From assembly GCA_024220525.1 (NCBI GenBank), contig JAMYWO010000166.1:61200-91629 (forward strand): DNA of 30,430 nt, given 5' to 3'. Shown here one piece after another: positions 11,371 through 21,199 of the stretch. A model generated the notes under the pieces. That model did not search any database, had not been told where the DNA came from, and was given only the letters and a program-made list of their open reading frames with translations. Origin of the DNA: Cochliopodium minus. Lineage: Eukaryota; Discosea; Himatismenida; Cochliopodiidae. Each line of letters opens with the position of its first letter. Within the stretch, counting starts at the first letter, position 1. A program made the position numbers and the translations under genes.

Positions 11371-11944
11371 ATGAAACATATCAAAAACTTACAATCATTT
11401 GTTAAAAACAAAGTAGAATTTTTTTTTTAAACCTTAATACTTGAAATAAAAAAACTAGTTTTTCTTTACCAAAACAGATCATCTCATTGATAATCACGAA
11501 TTCTTTGAAAAAAATCAAGTGTATCACAAAGTGACAAGAGATAAATCTAAAAAACATACAAAGGAAGAAAAGCTCCCCTTTGAAAAGAACAAAATGATGA
11601 ATCCAATTGATCCAATCAAAAATCAAATCGATGATATCAAGGTATGTTTTGATTCCACAACGCCGAACCAGAAAGCAAATGAAGAAGATCTTTATGATGA
11701 AGAAACTTTGTACAAAAAAATCAGCGAAAATCCAAATTTTTTTTGTGAGGAAAAATATCTTCACAAGGAGATCCCTATGGCTATTGATGGATTGCCCATG
11801 ATAGATAAAGTTGCAAATATCGATCAATTGCCCAAACATGAGCCTCCTGAAAAACATGATGCTATTCCCCTAAGGGTAAAGAAAAGATTGTTCACTTTGG
11901 ATAGATATTCTGGTAAAAATTTCACTGATCATCATTCTGAGTGA
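11371..11944 (+). CDS. Tandem presequence-exon family, member 1 (175 residues, unknown function)
   Basis: Exon 1 (11371-11412) encodes MKHIKNLQSFVKNK. A 46-base GT-AG intron (11413-11458) follows, then exon 2 (11459-11944), which begins FFFTKTDHLIDNHEFF. The junction is phase 0, and an in-frame TAG immediately precedes exon 2, so the upstream exon is required. The leader is basic, without acidic residues, with K and hydroxylated residues and an aromatic cluster at the junction. It resembles a mitochondrial or hydrogenosomal presequence; this is inference. The rest is hydrophilic, rich in Lys, Glu, Asp, Pro and His (for example DQLPKHEPPEKHD), ends RLFTLDRYSGKNF, and has no membrane segment. 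I do not recognise the family. Three further genes with the same structure follow at 12019, 12474 and 13276. Confidence 0.65.
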
Positions 11945-12018
11945 AAATTAAAAATGACCGAATAATTAAATATAAAAAAATGAAAAAAAAATGAAAAAAA
12001 ATAAAAAAAAATAAAAAA

Positions 12019-12362
12019 ATGAAAATATCTATGAAAGTATTTAAAAAAGAAAACAAAAAAGTACAAAAAATTTTATTCACATTTTTAAATTTTTCTCAAT
12101 GAGTTTTAAATGATAGGTTTACTTTGTTAACACAGATGAAATGAAAAATATGTACAAAAATTTGCATCTCAAAAAAGAAGTTATCAGAAGCAAAATGGAA
12201 GAAGATCAGCCAAAAATTTTAGGAAAGAATAGAGTAGAAGAAATTCTTTTCAACCAAGAGGTTTCTCCAAAGAATGAAAAGATCAATCAACCAAAAAGAG
12301 CTGATCCTCCTAAACATTCTATCAAAGATGAGATTCCAACAAAAGATTTCACTGAAATATGA
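12019..12362 (+). CDS. Tandem presequence-exon family, member 2 (95 residues, unknown function)
   Basis: Exon 1 (12019-12060) encodes MKISMKVFKKENKK, again 14 codons. The intron is 12061-12116 and exon 2 is 12117-12362, beginning VYFVNTDEMKNMYKNL. The junction is phase 0 and directly follows an in-frame TAG at the acceptor. The mature part is short and basic-acidic mixed, with PKRADPPKHSIKDEIP, echoing the PP-K-H words of member 1. There is no membrane segment and no known domain. It is the shortest copy, and the upstream spacer is only about 75 bases of A-rich sequence. Confidence 0.55.
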
Positions 12363-12473
12363 TTTACAAAATTTTGGATTTTAATCAAATTGAAAGTTAA
12401 ATTTTAAACGAAAGTAGTCTTATATTTGAATTTTTTATATTTTTAAAAAATTAAAATAAAAATAAAAACATTG

Positions 12474-12957
12474 ATGAACAAAATAAACAAATTAAAAACT
12501 TTAAAATCGTATAAAAGGGTAATGTTTCTCATTTGAACCATTTTTAGCTTAATTTTATTAATTTTTTTGAGAAAAGTTTTTTAGTACAGATAAATTGAAG
12601 GATTCTTTGAACAAAACAATTCAAAACAATATACCAAATGATAGATCCCCAGTTGATCATAATCTTCCAAAATCAGATATCTTTCCAAAACTCAATGATA
12701 TAGATATTTATAAGGAAGATTTTTTCCCTGCAGAGGAAGATATCTCCTCAATTGATCAGATCCAACATAATCAGATGCCTCCATCTAAAGATTTATCGGC
12801 TAAAAAAGATAAAATTTTAAATGATGATCTCACCCACAGAAAGAACATTGACAAATTGCCAAGAGATAATATCACACCTACTTTTGATGAAGAAAATAAA
12901 AAAATTCCTGAAAGTAGAAAAAGTAAAGCCCCATTGGAAGATACAAAAATCATTTAA
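12474..12957 (+). CDS. Tandem presequence-exon family, member 3 (141 residues, unknown function)
   Basis: Exon 1 (12474-12518) encodes MNKINKLKTLKSYKR, 15 codons. The intron is 12519-12576 and exon 2 is 12577-12957, beginning FFSTDKLKDSLNKTIQ. The joined leader reads SYKR-FFSTD, which resembles the Arg-x-Phe/Tyr-Ser site cut by mitochondrial processing peptidase. This is the strongest hint in the family that the leader is an organelle presequence. The mature part is acidic and polar, with short PKLNDIDIYKEDFFPAEED and DKLPRDNITP segments, probably mostly disordered. The acceptor is GAAAAG; the phase-0 join is shared with the other members. Confidence 0.6.
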
Positions 12958-13275
12958 TGGATAATTCCTTTACATTTTATTTTTCGCCTTATATTTATTT
13001 TAAATAAAAAATCATTCCAAAAATTATAAATTATTAAATAATATTTTTTATTTGAAAAGATAATTGAGTCGGAGAAGATTTTTAGCCGATAAAATTTAAT
13101 ATATAGTGATAATGTTAAAAAAAACTCTGACAAAATCTAGGAGAAATCAAATAATTGTCTGAATCAAATAAATCACTTTTTATTTGAATAAAGTTCTTCA
13201 AAAAGATAATTTAAAAAAAAAAAATCAAAATTCAAAAAAAACTACTAATATAATCTTGGAAAATAAGAAAAAAAA

Positions 13276-13872
13276 ATGAACAAAATTAAAAACATCAAGA
13301 ACTTAATCAAAAATAAAGTAAAAAAAAAAAGAAAAAGAAAAATATCTAGTTTATAACATTTAAAGATAAATCTTTCTTCCGTTAAACAGGCAAGCTCCAT
13401 AGTAAATAACACAGAAAAAGTAACAAAATTGAATACTGATAAATTCAAAAATGTTCCGATAACACAAAAAGCAATCCCAATCGAATATAGACTTGAAGAT
13501 AGCTATGACCACTTTGAAACAAGGACACCTACATTGGAGATGTTCGGTAAAAGCAAGGTACTTGTGGAAACTGACGAGATCACAATGATCAATCAAAAGA
13601 TAAAGAATCTGGACAACAGGATCAGAAGAGATAGTGAAAATGAAATCAATATTTTAAATGAAGATATCGTCCCCGAACATCTCAAAGCAGAGCCTTTTTT
13701 GATCTCTTTCGGAGTTGATCATCTCTCCAAAGGGGATCATCCTCATTATTTTCATCAATATGATACACATTCAATGGAGACCAAAACTCATGTTGAAACA
13801 AAACTTGAAGATAATGATCCTTTTCCTTATCGTTATTCCATCAAAAAGAAAGATGATGAACAAAAATTGTGA
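13276..13872 (+). CDS. Tandem presequence-exon family, member 4 (174 residues, unknown function)
   Basis: Exon 1 (13276-13317) encodes MNKIKNIKNLIKNK, very close to member 3 at the start. The intron is 13318-13389 and exon 2 is 13390-13872, beginning ASSIVNNTEKVTKLNTDK in phase 0. The leader alternates Lys/Asn with Ile/Leu, giving an amphipathic helix without acidic residues. The mature part contains IPIEYRLEDSYDHFE, a coiled-coil-like stretch (INQKIKNLDNRIRRDSEN), a His-rich centre (GVDHLSKGDHPHYFHQYD) and ends with a charged tail. There is no membrane segment and no family that I recognise. It is the longest mature part together with member 1. Confidence 0.6.
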
Positions 13873-15010
13873 ATAAAAAAATAAAAATGTACACATGTAA
13901 AGAGATATACCTTTTTCCCGTACAAAATGAACAATAAAAGTTTTTCTTAAAAATTTTGTTTTATTTTAAAGTATTTCTTCAGTGTATATTTACCTTTTAA
14001 TATATATTGGATAATTTGGAGGCAAAAAACCGATCAAATTGAACCAAATAAGATTTTAATAAATGTATTTTTAATTGGATAATTTGTTTTTGAACTAAAT
14101 CTGTAGAAACAANTTTGAGCATTCAATCTCGGTTGCATTTCAATGTATTCATTGTTATCCATTTTAGTTTTTAAGCTCTACTTTTGTTTGACTTTTTTTT
14201 TTTTTGATTTAGAAATTAAATTTTTTTTTTTATTTTAAAATGAATTTAAATTTGATAATTTTAGGTTAAATTTATTCTTATATTTTATTTTATATTTTAT
14301 TTTATATTCTTTGATTGTTTTTCAATGTACCCTATTTGAACTTTTGAAAAAGTAAACTTGGAGGAAATCTTAATTAATACAAAGCAGAACAAACAAATTT
14401 TGAGGATCTTTGACCCAAAAGAAAAATAATAAAGAATATCAGTCCCAAAAAAATACTTGTTTATCTCTCCGATATCAGATATTTGAATTCATTGAAATTT
14501 TTATACCTATATACTTATATTTAAACAAATCTTCAAAAGAAAGGCAATTTTTTTACCCCTTTCTAATTACTCCTATATTTATAAACTTCCTCCAATCTTT
14601 TGGGGAAGTATTAGATGTATTTGATTTGGAATAAGTTTGAAACATATTTTTGATTCATAAGATAAAATGAGAAGATATATCCTTTCAATAAGCAATATAT
14701 TGATTCATAATTTTGTTGGGAAGATTATTGAAAGTAAATACTGTCCTATATAAATAAAAAATCTTTACCATCAATTTAAATCAACATTATTCATCAGATT
14801 TCCAGAATTTGGGGATGTTAAATGAGACAAAAAATAATTCACCAACAAATTTTTTATTTTTTCTGTTGAATATTGAAATTTTAAATTTTTGGAATTAAAA
14901 ATCAAAGATATTTGATTTTAAACATGATCGAATGGAAACATCCTCTCGTTTTTTTATAGTCTTTTTTAAATTTTTATTAATCTGGTGTTTTATTGATTTC
15001 ATTTGTTTTA
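13873..15010. other. Intergenic with one ambiguous base, no gene seen
   Basis: About 1.1 kb of AT-rich sequence with an 'n' at 14113, perhaps a contig join. I find no exon with matching splice sites. Small open frames, such as 14410-14634, have no start context or family features. Some stretches near 14.4-14.6 kb are less AT-extreme and could be decayed coding DNA. Confidence 0.45.
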
Positions 15011-15965
15011 TTAAAGACTATGATGTTTTGAGTGAGTTTTCAAGATGGAAGAATGAAGTGATTCATCATTAGCCAAAGATTTCCAATGTTGAGCACCCAC
15101 CATTTCTCTTCGAATCCTTTTTAATTTGTCAAACAAGAATATATTTTTCTTGGTAAAGATTTCTTTATGTTCATATGAGGCAAGAGAATTTCAGTAACAA
15201 TGAAATACTCCAAATCTTTTTCTTTTCAACAATTTTCAGAACATTCCCAGTCATCAAAAAATTTTCAGAGATATCAACTCTCTTGAGATTGCTAAGTCTT
15301 TGTAAAATATAAAAAACCAATTTTAAAACATTTTTGTCTGTTAGAAAAAAATTTCCTATATCTATGGTGCTTATTTTATCACAACTTAAACACAAATCAT
15401 CAAACAACAAGGTAAAGTACTTTTTCTCAAATGTAGAGTTTTTGAAATCAGTCAACTTTTTGTTCCAATCCAAATATCCTTCTTTCAATCTCTCTAATTA
15501 CTTTTTTTCTTTTATTTTTTGGTTCATCAACTTAATTATATTTTTTTCTAATTTTTTAACAAGTTGTTCTTTGTTGGAAATCTTTCCTTTATCTGGAAAA
15601 AAGTTATCTTATTCTAAATCTTCATAATCTTTTTCATCAAATTCCTGAAATTTATCTTCAAAAAAAATTTAATTGGAAAAAATTTTGAATTCTTCAAAAG
15701 GAGAAACACTGAGTCTTTTATACTCAAATCTTTTCTTATAAATCTGTTAATAGAAAATATTATTTCATCAGAAAAGATATCATGTTTTGTTGCTTTTGTA
15801 TTTATGTTTACTATTTTGAAAGAATTCTAAAATATTTAAATAATTTCCTCTTTGTAAATTCTTCATTGAAAAGTCTTTTGAATAGAAGAATCAATTCTTT
15901 TTTTGAAATTATAATTTTGCCCTATTCTTTCAATATGTTTTCCCTCTCCTTCTTTATCCCTTGAT
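15011..15965 (-). pseudogene. Decayed leucine-rich-repeat protein gene
   Basis: Reading right to left, coding-like segments lie in changing frames: ISKKELILLFKRLF and NEEFTKRKLFKYF (near 15.9 kb), INRFIRKDLSIKDSVFLL (near 15.74 kb), then a long frame with EFDEKDYEDLE, KEQLVKKLEKNIIKLMNQK and LKEGYLDWNKKLTDF. LRR-like units follow (FLTDKNVLKLVFYILQRL, LSNLKRVDISENFLMTGN). The C-terminal tail KNIFLFDKLKRIRREMVG ends at a TAA at 15013-15011. At least two in-frame TAA stops and about three frame changes interrupt it, and introns explain only some of them at best. The L-x-x-L-x-x-x-D-I-S-x-N spacing indicates leucine-rich repeats. The gene is probably dead, though a short spliced product cannot be excluded. 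Confidence 0.6.
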
Positions 15966-16202
15966 TTTCTTATTTCATTTCAAGAATAAATAAAATTCTT
16001 TTTGTATTTTTTTAATTTTGAAAAATTTTTTAAATGTTATCTATATTAATGACCAAGTCAGTGAAAGTTTGATCATAATTAAACCTTATGGTATGCAAGA
16101 TATAAATTCTCCATTCTTGAAAATTGAAATTATATATTTAAAAAAAAAATTTGGCTCATATTTCCTTTCAATAGCCAAAATTTGATATAAACAATTCCAT
16201 CT

Positions 16203-18012
16203 ATGGAGATCAATATATTGGATAAATTCGATCCTAAAAATCCAAATATACACCTTATCATCAAGCAAATTATAGACAAAGATGAATTAAAAAAAGATGA
16301 AAAGGAGATCAACAAATTATCCCATGAGATCATCGATAATATGAAAGAGATACCCAAGAAATTCAATATAGATCTCTTGAATTATTATTTCCCAAAGAGG
16401 GATTTGAATTTCACTCAAATAATAACCAGATTCTTCACATGGATGAACCAATGCAATGAATTGAGATTGTATGAGAAGTATCAGCAATTCTTGGAGATGA
16501 TAGAAAAAGCCCTGAGCATATTCAGAGTCTATGCTTTGAATTGGAAAGAGATATTCTTTAGTGGATATCTAATAAAGCCATTGGATAATCCAAACAAAAA
16601 ATCAGAAGATATAAAAAAGGTAATCAGAATATAAAGCTATATATGTGATATTTTATATAAAATTGCAAAAATCTTGAATTATTCGAAATTTCTGAAGCAT
16701 CAAATTTTGAGCTCTGTTTATATTAGATCATTTCAAGTAAAAAATGAAATGATCTAAAATGGATTTAAAATCATTGTTGTTACTTAGACATGTCCAAAAT
16801 TTGTTGGCGGATATTAATTTATAACTAACAAAATTTGAACTGTTGTAAAGTTTTGAACATCTCTAGTTGTTACTGTATAATTGAAACCACTTTATCTCAA
16901 TAATGCTTTCAAATGATTTGACAAAAAAAAATTTTGGGTGCTCATCATCCCAGAATAACATATTTTAATTAGAAAGAAAAATATTTAATTTTTTGATTTA
17001 AGTTCAATGTGATTCTTGGTTTTTACTGTTTGCTCGATAAATATTTATAAAAGAAATTTCACTATCAAGTCTCTTTTTATAAAGTTAAAAATATCTTTAT
17101 TGACAAAATATAACCTCAACATTTCATTATTTTACTTTTTTTTCACATCTTAGTGTTTATACCAATACATCAAACAAGTAGACTCAAATAAAAGTCCGGA
17201 ACTAACAGAAATTGCAAAAGTTGGCATGGAGCACATCTCAACCCACAAAATAAACATAGAAAACAATCTGCTGGGAAGCTATGTATCCAAAGAAATCATC
17301 TCAGAGTTGACCAACTACCACGACATCAACGAAGATATCAAATCGTATTCTTCTCTTTTCACTACTGAAGATCTCACCAGGAAAATTATACAGTGGGGCG
17401 AAGTGGAGAATGATCTTGCTCTCAAATATCAAGTACAGAATTTTTGTAATTTTGTAAAGAGAGAAGTTTTAGAATTTAAACACGGTAACAAAATAAAACA
17501 AAAAAAAAGCAAAAATAATTGAATTATAAAGATAAAAAATAATAAATAATAAAAAAAATTATAAAAAAAAAACTCTTAATTCCTACTTCAAAGAAATTAA
17601 AATAAAATCAATATCACTCTTTATTTATAGATTATCTTTAATTCTATATTTAAAAAATTAAAAACTTTTATTGATAGGAGAATTGATCATATTCAACTAC
17701 CATAAAGGCAAAAACAAGAAAAAATACGGGAGATTCAAAGAATATTTGAACTATGACAAAGTGAGAATTTATACTACTCCCCTCGAAGAATCTCACATAG
17801 AAATAAATACCAAAAATATTTTCAAGCTTCCTCCTGAAATAAATAAGATGTTGTCCACTTGTGAAACTTATGATTACAGCTTTTTGGTCAAAAGTCATTT
17901 TCACTCGATTTCTAAATGTTATTTTAGAAGTGTTGAACTTTATGTTCAATATTTCATCAGAAGTTACTTGATGAAAAATGGTCAGCAAAAAATAAACATT
18001 AAAAATAATTAA
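16203..18012 (+). CDS. Unrecognised 360-residue intracellular protein, three exons
   Basis: Exons 16203-16619, 17154-17484 and 17678-18012 join in phases 0 and 1 and total 361 codons including the stop. The first two thirds are predicted to be largely helical with charged, amphipathic stretches (DELKKDEKEINKLSHEIID, YEKYQQFLEMIEKALSIF, IIQWGEVENDLALKYQVQN), possibly a helical bundle such as a BAR-type or similar scaffold, but I see no defining motif. The last exon begins GELIIFNYHKGKNKKKYG and contains HFHSISKCYFRSVELY. There is no signal peptide or membrane segment. Intron 1 is 534 bases, unusually long for this window, and contains a short inverted-repeat transposon. Coding bases are less AT-extreme than the flanks, which supports a real gene. 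Confidence 0.75.
16776..16874. mobile_element. Short hAT-like MITE, copy A, with target duplication
   Basis: An 81-82 base element begins TAGACATGTCC at 16785 and ends AACATCTCTA near 16865, with imperfect terminal inverted repeats. It is flanked on both sides by GTTGTTACT (16776-16784 and 16866-16874), a perfect 8-9 base direct repeat. The inner sequence TAACAAAATTTGAACTGTTGTAA matches copy B at 23973-24063 in inverted orientation. TAG-type ends and 8-base duplications fit the hAT superfamily. It has no coding capacity and sits in intron 1 of the gene at 16203. Confidence 0.75.
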
Positions 18013-18325
18013 AATAAAAACAAAAATAAATAATTAAATAAAATTAAATAAATTAAATAAATTAAATTAAAATAAAAAAAATGAAAAATAAAATAAAAAA
18101 TAAAAAATAAAACCAAAAAATAAAAACTAAAAACTAATTAATTGAAAATAAATTATCAAAAAAATAAAAATGAAAAAATGAAAAAATAAAAATAAAAATA
18201 AAAATAAAAATAAAAATAAAAATAATAATAAAAATAAAAATAATAATAAAAATAAAAAATAAAAATAAAAATAAAAAATAAAAAATAAAAATAAAAAATG
18301 AAAAATAAAAAATGAAAAAATTTAC
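18013..18325. repeat. AAAAAT/AAAATA simple-repeat block
   Basis: Dense A-rich low-complexity DNA from the stop of the + strand gene to the donor of the - strand alpha-2-macroglobulin exon. The central part (about 18185-18300) is a nearly regular AAAAAT array. It is one of the four repeat blocks at which the alpha-2-macroglobulin exon order breaks. Confidence 0.85.
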
Positions 18326-19154
18326 CTTTCGGTTCAAAGTTATAAATTGCAGCTGATTTGGAATCAGAAGAAGAGGTTATTTGTTCTTTGAATATCTCTG
18401 ATTTACTTTCGAAGTAGGACATACCTCTTTTATCTTCTTTCTTTTCTTGGTAGGACCTGCTTATCTCGATTTTCACTTTGGTGCTTACAAAAGTTCCATC
18501 GATGCTCGCAACACAAATGGAGATAGGTACTTTGTCTTGATGTCTGCAAAAAAATTGATTTACTTTGAATCCTACGTAGAGTGATGAAGGATGTAAAAGA
18601 ATACTTGTTGCTCCGGTTATGGTCTGGTTGTTAATATCTATTAAAAAATATTCAAATTAATAATAAATAAAAATAAAATAAAATTATTTAAAATAAAATG
18701 TAAAAATATTAAAAATTAATATTAAGAATAATGAAAAAATTAAAATTAAGATAAAAATTAAACAAAAATAAATTTAATAAAATTAAATTAAATAAATTAA
18801 AATAAAATAAATAATTAAAAAAAAATATGATATAATTTAAAAATTTATTGAAAAATAAAAAATAAATAATATTGTTATACCTCTAACATTACCAACTAAA
18901 TTAATATTTATTGGAGTAGGTTCTTTTTGGTTTCCTTTACAATTTAGTCTCAATTTATGTTCACCTTGTTGATCAGTGACTCCCTCAAAGTCCCAATTTC
19001 CAAAAGTAGCGTAACTGCCTTTTGAAATCCACCAACACAAGTTGTTTTCTTCGAATTCGTAATCTGAGAGGCCAGCTGGTTTGAAATCGCAAACTCTTGC
19101 CAATACTTCCCAAAATACTTTTGCATCAGCCAATGGTCCTCCAGCAAAATAACT
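18326..19154 (-). CDS. Bacterial-type alpha-2-macroglobulin, MG3-bMG6 exons (displaced fragment)
   Basis: Two exons, 19154-18881 (or from 19152) and 18637-18326. The first reads SYFAGGPLADAKVFWEVLA, then DYEFEENNLCWW and VTDQQGEHKLRLNC, the pattern of the macroglobulin domain that precedes bMG5 in bacterial-type alpha-2-macroglobulins. The second has LLHPSSLYVGFKVNQFFC, KVPISICVASIDGTFVST and ends YNFEPK-G, the bMG6 pattern. In every family member these domains come before the MG/bait exons, yet here they lie downstream of the bait exon on the same strand. The exon at 18326 ends with one base of a codon, and the exon starting at 21090 needs exactly one base. Joined they read FEPKGKYGNYVFTFIVED, the expected continuation. 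No N-terminal signal exon is present. The protein would trap proteases; this fragment alone cannot. Confidence 0.75.
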
Positions 19155-19255
19155 CTTTTTAAAAAATTAAAGAATAAAACTAATTTCAAATTTAAAATTT
19201 AAAATCCAAAATAATGATAAATAAATAAATTTAAAACTTAATAAAACAAAAAATA

Positions 19256-19345
19256 AAAAATATTTTTATTTTTTATTTTTTATTTTTTATTTTTTATTTT
19301 TTATTTTTTATAAAAAATAAAAAATAAAAAATAAAAAATGTTATT
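19256..19345. repeat. Fold-back simple repeat (TTTTTTA)n to (TAAAAAA)n
   Basis: The + strand runs as TTTTTTA units for about 50 bases and then switches at about 19310 to TAAAAAA units for about 30 bases, giving a long near-perfect palindrome that could form a hairpin. It lies exactly between the bait exon (ending 19547) and the displaced MG3 exon (starting 19154). Confidence 0.85.
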
Positions 19346-19546
19346 AAAAAATAATTTAATAAATAAAAAATAAAAAAATAATAATAAAAATTAAAAAATA
19401 ATTTAATAAAATGATTAATAAATAAATTAAAATAAAAAATAAAAAATAAAAAATAAAAAATGAAAAATATGTTATTAAAAAATAATTTAATATTAAAAAT
19501 TATAGATAAAAAAGAAATTTAATAAAACAAAATTTTTGATATTTAC

Positions 19547-21090
19547 CTATATTTTGTTAATGAATCAGGGATATTGAATTTGACAGAAGTAAGACCATCG
19601 CAATCAGTAACAGCAGAAGGAGAAAAATGGCCAAGAGGATCAAAATTGCTTCTCACTTTGATAGGGTCATCTCCCCCAGCATCTTCATCATCACAATGCT
19701 CTTCCTTTTCGTCATTGATCTCTTGTTTGTCTTGTTTTTTCTTGGAGGATTCTTTTCTGCAACACTTTTTTTCTTTGATTGATTCTATTAAACAACACTC
19801 ATCACATTCACATTCACAACAATTACAAAGATCACCACAACAGTGACGTTCTTCATTCATTTCTTTCATACATTCTTCTTCACATTTATCTTCTTCTTCT
19901 TCGGAAAAGTAGTCAGACTCACTTGGCCTTGGCGGAAGTTTTTTTGAAAGATCCTCCATTGTAATAAATGTTATGTTGCTTCTTTGTCTGTACGTTTGTA
20001 TTTTTCCATATCTTTTTGTGTAAAAGAGAGACAATGGGTTTGTAAGTTGGTGTCCAGAAAGAGAAAGCACGCTCTCGTCTACTACCACAATACATACTTC
20101 CGCTCCCTTTACTGGTTTTCCACCATTATCTTTGACCAAGACTTCCACCGACATTTCTTCCCCTTTTTCAAAAAATAAAAGATTTAATGAAAAAATTCCT
20201 TTAAAAAATTTTTGTTTTTTTTTAAAAAAATTAAAAAATTAAAAAAAAGTAAAAATTAAAAAATAAATATATCAAAGAAAAGACGATTAATAAAAAATTA
20301 AAAAAAATAAATTGATTTAAAAATTTGAAAATATTCTAACCAGGAATAACATCTTTTTCGGATGGAGTTGGAGTTACGGTGAGAGAATGTATTTTGTTCG
20401 AAACATTTATTTCTATTTCCCCAAAGGCATAAGCAGGTACTTTCACTGTGCTATTTTTCTTGTCATCTGAAGGTTCAATCTTGTAACCATTCACGTACGC
20501 TTTCAAAATTGCATTTGGTATTATTTCTTTCTTTATGTTGAACTTAACAACTTCTGATCCTTCTGACATTTCAAAATTGTAAAAATCCAAAATACCGTCA
20601 CAATCAACAACCAAACATCTAATTTAAAAAAAAAAATTTAAAAAAATAAATTTTAAAAAAAAAATAGAAATGAATAAAATTATTAAAAAAAATGAAATAT
20701 TTAAATTCTTTCTTCAAAATTAAAATTATTAAAAAAATAAAAATTTTAAAAATATTTTAAAATTTTAAATAATACATTCTTTTCTTTTGAAAATTTTTTA
20801 AATAAAAATTATAAAAATCTAATAATAATAATTTTTTCTTTTTTAATTTTTTTTTTATTACAAGTGACAAGGTGAAAAAGGAGATGAAACCAATACTTCT
20901 GCTACTTCTCCGATATGATACATACTCTTGTTTGGAAAAAGTTCAATTTTGTCGAGATCGATTTTGGTTTTGGACTTTGGTTTGGAGGATTCAGATTGTC
21001 CTCCGCTAACTGTAAAGTTCATCTTGCTTTTGTTCTTTCTTCCCTCCTTATCCTCGACAATAAATGTAAATACATAATTACCGTATTTTC
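19547..21090 (-). CDS. Bacterial-type alpha-2-macroglobulin, bMG6-to-bait-region exons (partial)
   Basis: Three exons: 21090-20862, 20618-20341 and 20162-19547. Exon 1 carries GKYGNYVFTFIVEDKEGR and IELFPNKSMYHIGEVAEVLV with SPFSPC. Exon 2 continues LVVDCDGILDFYNFEM and ends TPSEKDVIPG. Exon 3 is the bait-region domain: VKDNGGKPVKGAEVCIVVVD, ESVLSLSGHQLTNPLSLFY, and after a long insert RSNFDPLGHFSPSAVTDCDG and FNIPDSLTKYR. These are hallmark strings of the A2M bait-region domain. The insert (about 19690-19900) has about 14 cysteines in some 70 residues, with HCCGDLCNCCECECDECC, then an acidic stretch. The exon ends with two bases of Arg, which fit the exon starting at 30341 (A-ATC, RIWAMAATNSQYG). 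It also fits, by chance, the displaced exon at 19152. The 5' side runs into an AAAAAT array and the 'n' at 21199. Confidence 0.85.
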
Positions 21091-21109
21091 CTAATTGAAA
21101 ATATAAATA

Positions 21110-21199
21110 AAATAATAATATAATAAATAAAAAATAAAAATAAAAATAAAAATAAAAATAAAAATAAAAATAAAAATAAAAATAAAAATAAAAATAAAN
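21110..21199. repeat. AAAAAT array ending in an ambiguous base
   Basis: A regular AAAAAT repeat from about 21127 runs directly into 'n' at 21199. To its left is the - strand alpha-2-macroglobulin exon; to its right a Stealth exon starts in mid-codon sequence. This is the mark of a sequence gap or a contig join at a repeat. Confidence 0.85.

Noticed and set aside
11478-13872. Four alternative last exons of one gene, using the ACAG|AT acceptors
   Set aside because: Each unit has its own ATG exon whose phase-0 donor fits an acceptor slightly upstream of those sites, so separate genes explain the data better.
14410-14634. 74-codon open frame on +
   Set aside because: No start context, no splice partners and no family features; likely chance or decayed DNA.
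18013-18330. Long - strand frames rich in Phe and Tyr over AAAAAT repeats
   Set aside because: They are translations of simple repeats and continue past a good donor site at 18325.
18505-18570. Possible 20-base mini-intron (GTAAATCAATTTTTTTGCAG) in the A2M exon
   Set aside because: Reading through keeps a single frame that matches the family (YVGFKVNQFFCRHQDKV); removing it shifts the frame to an early stop.
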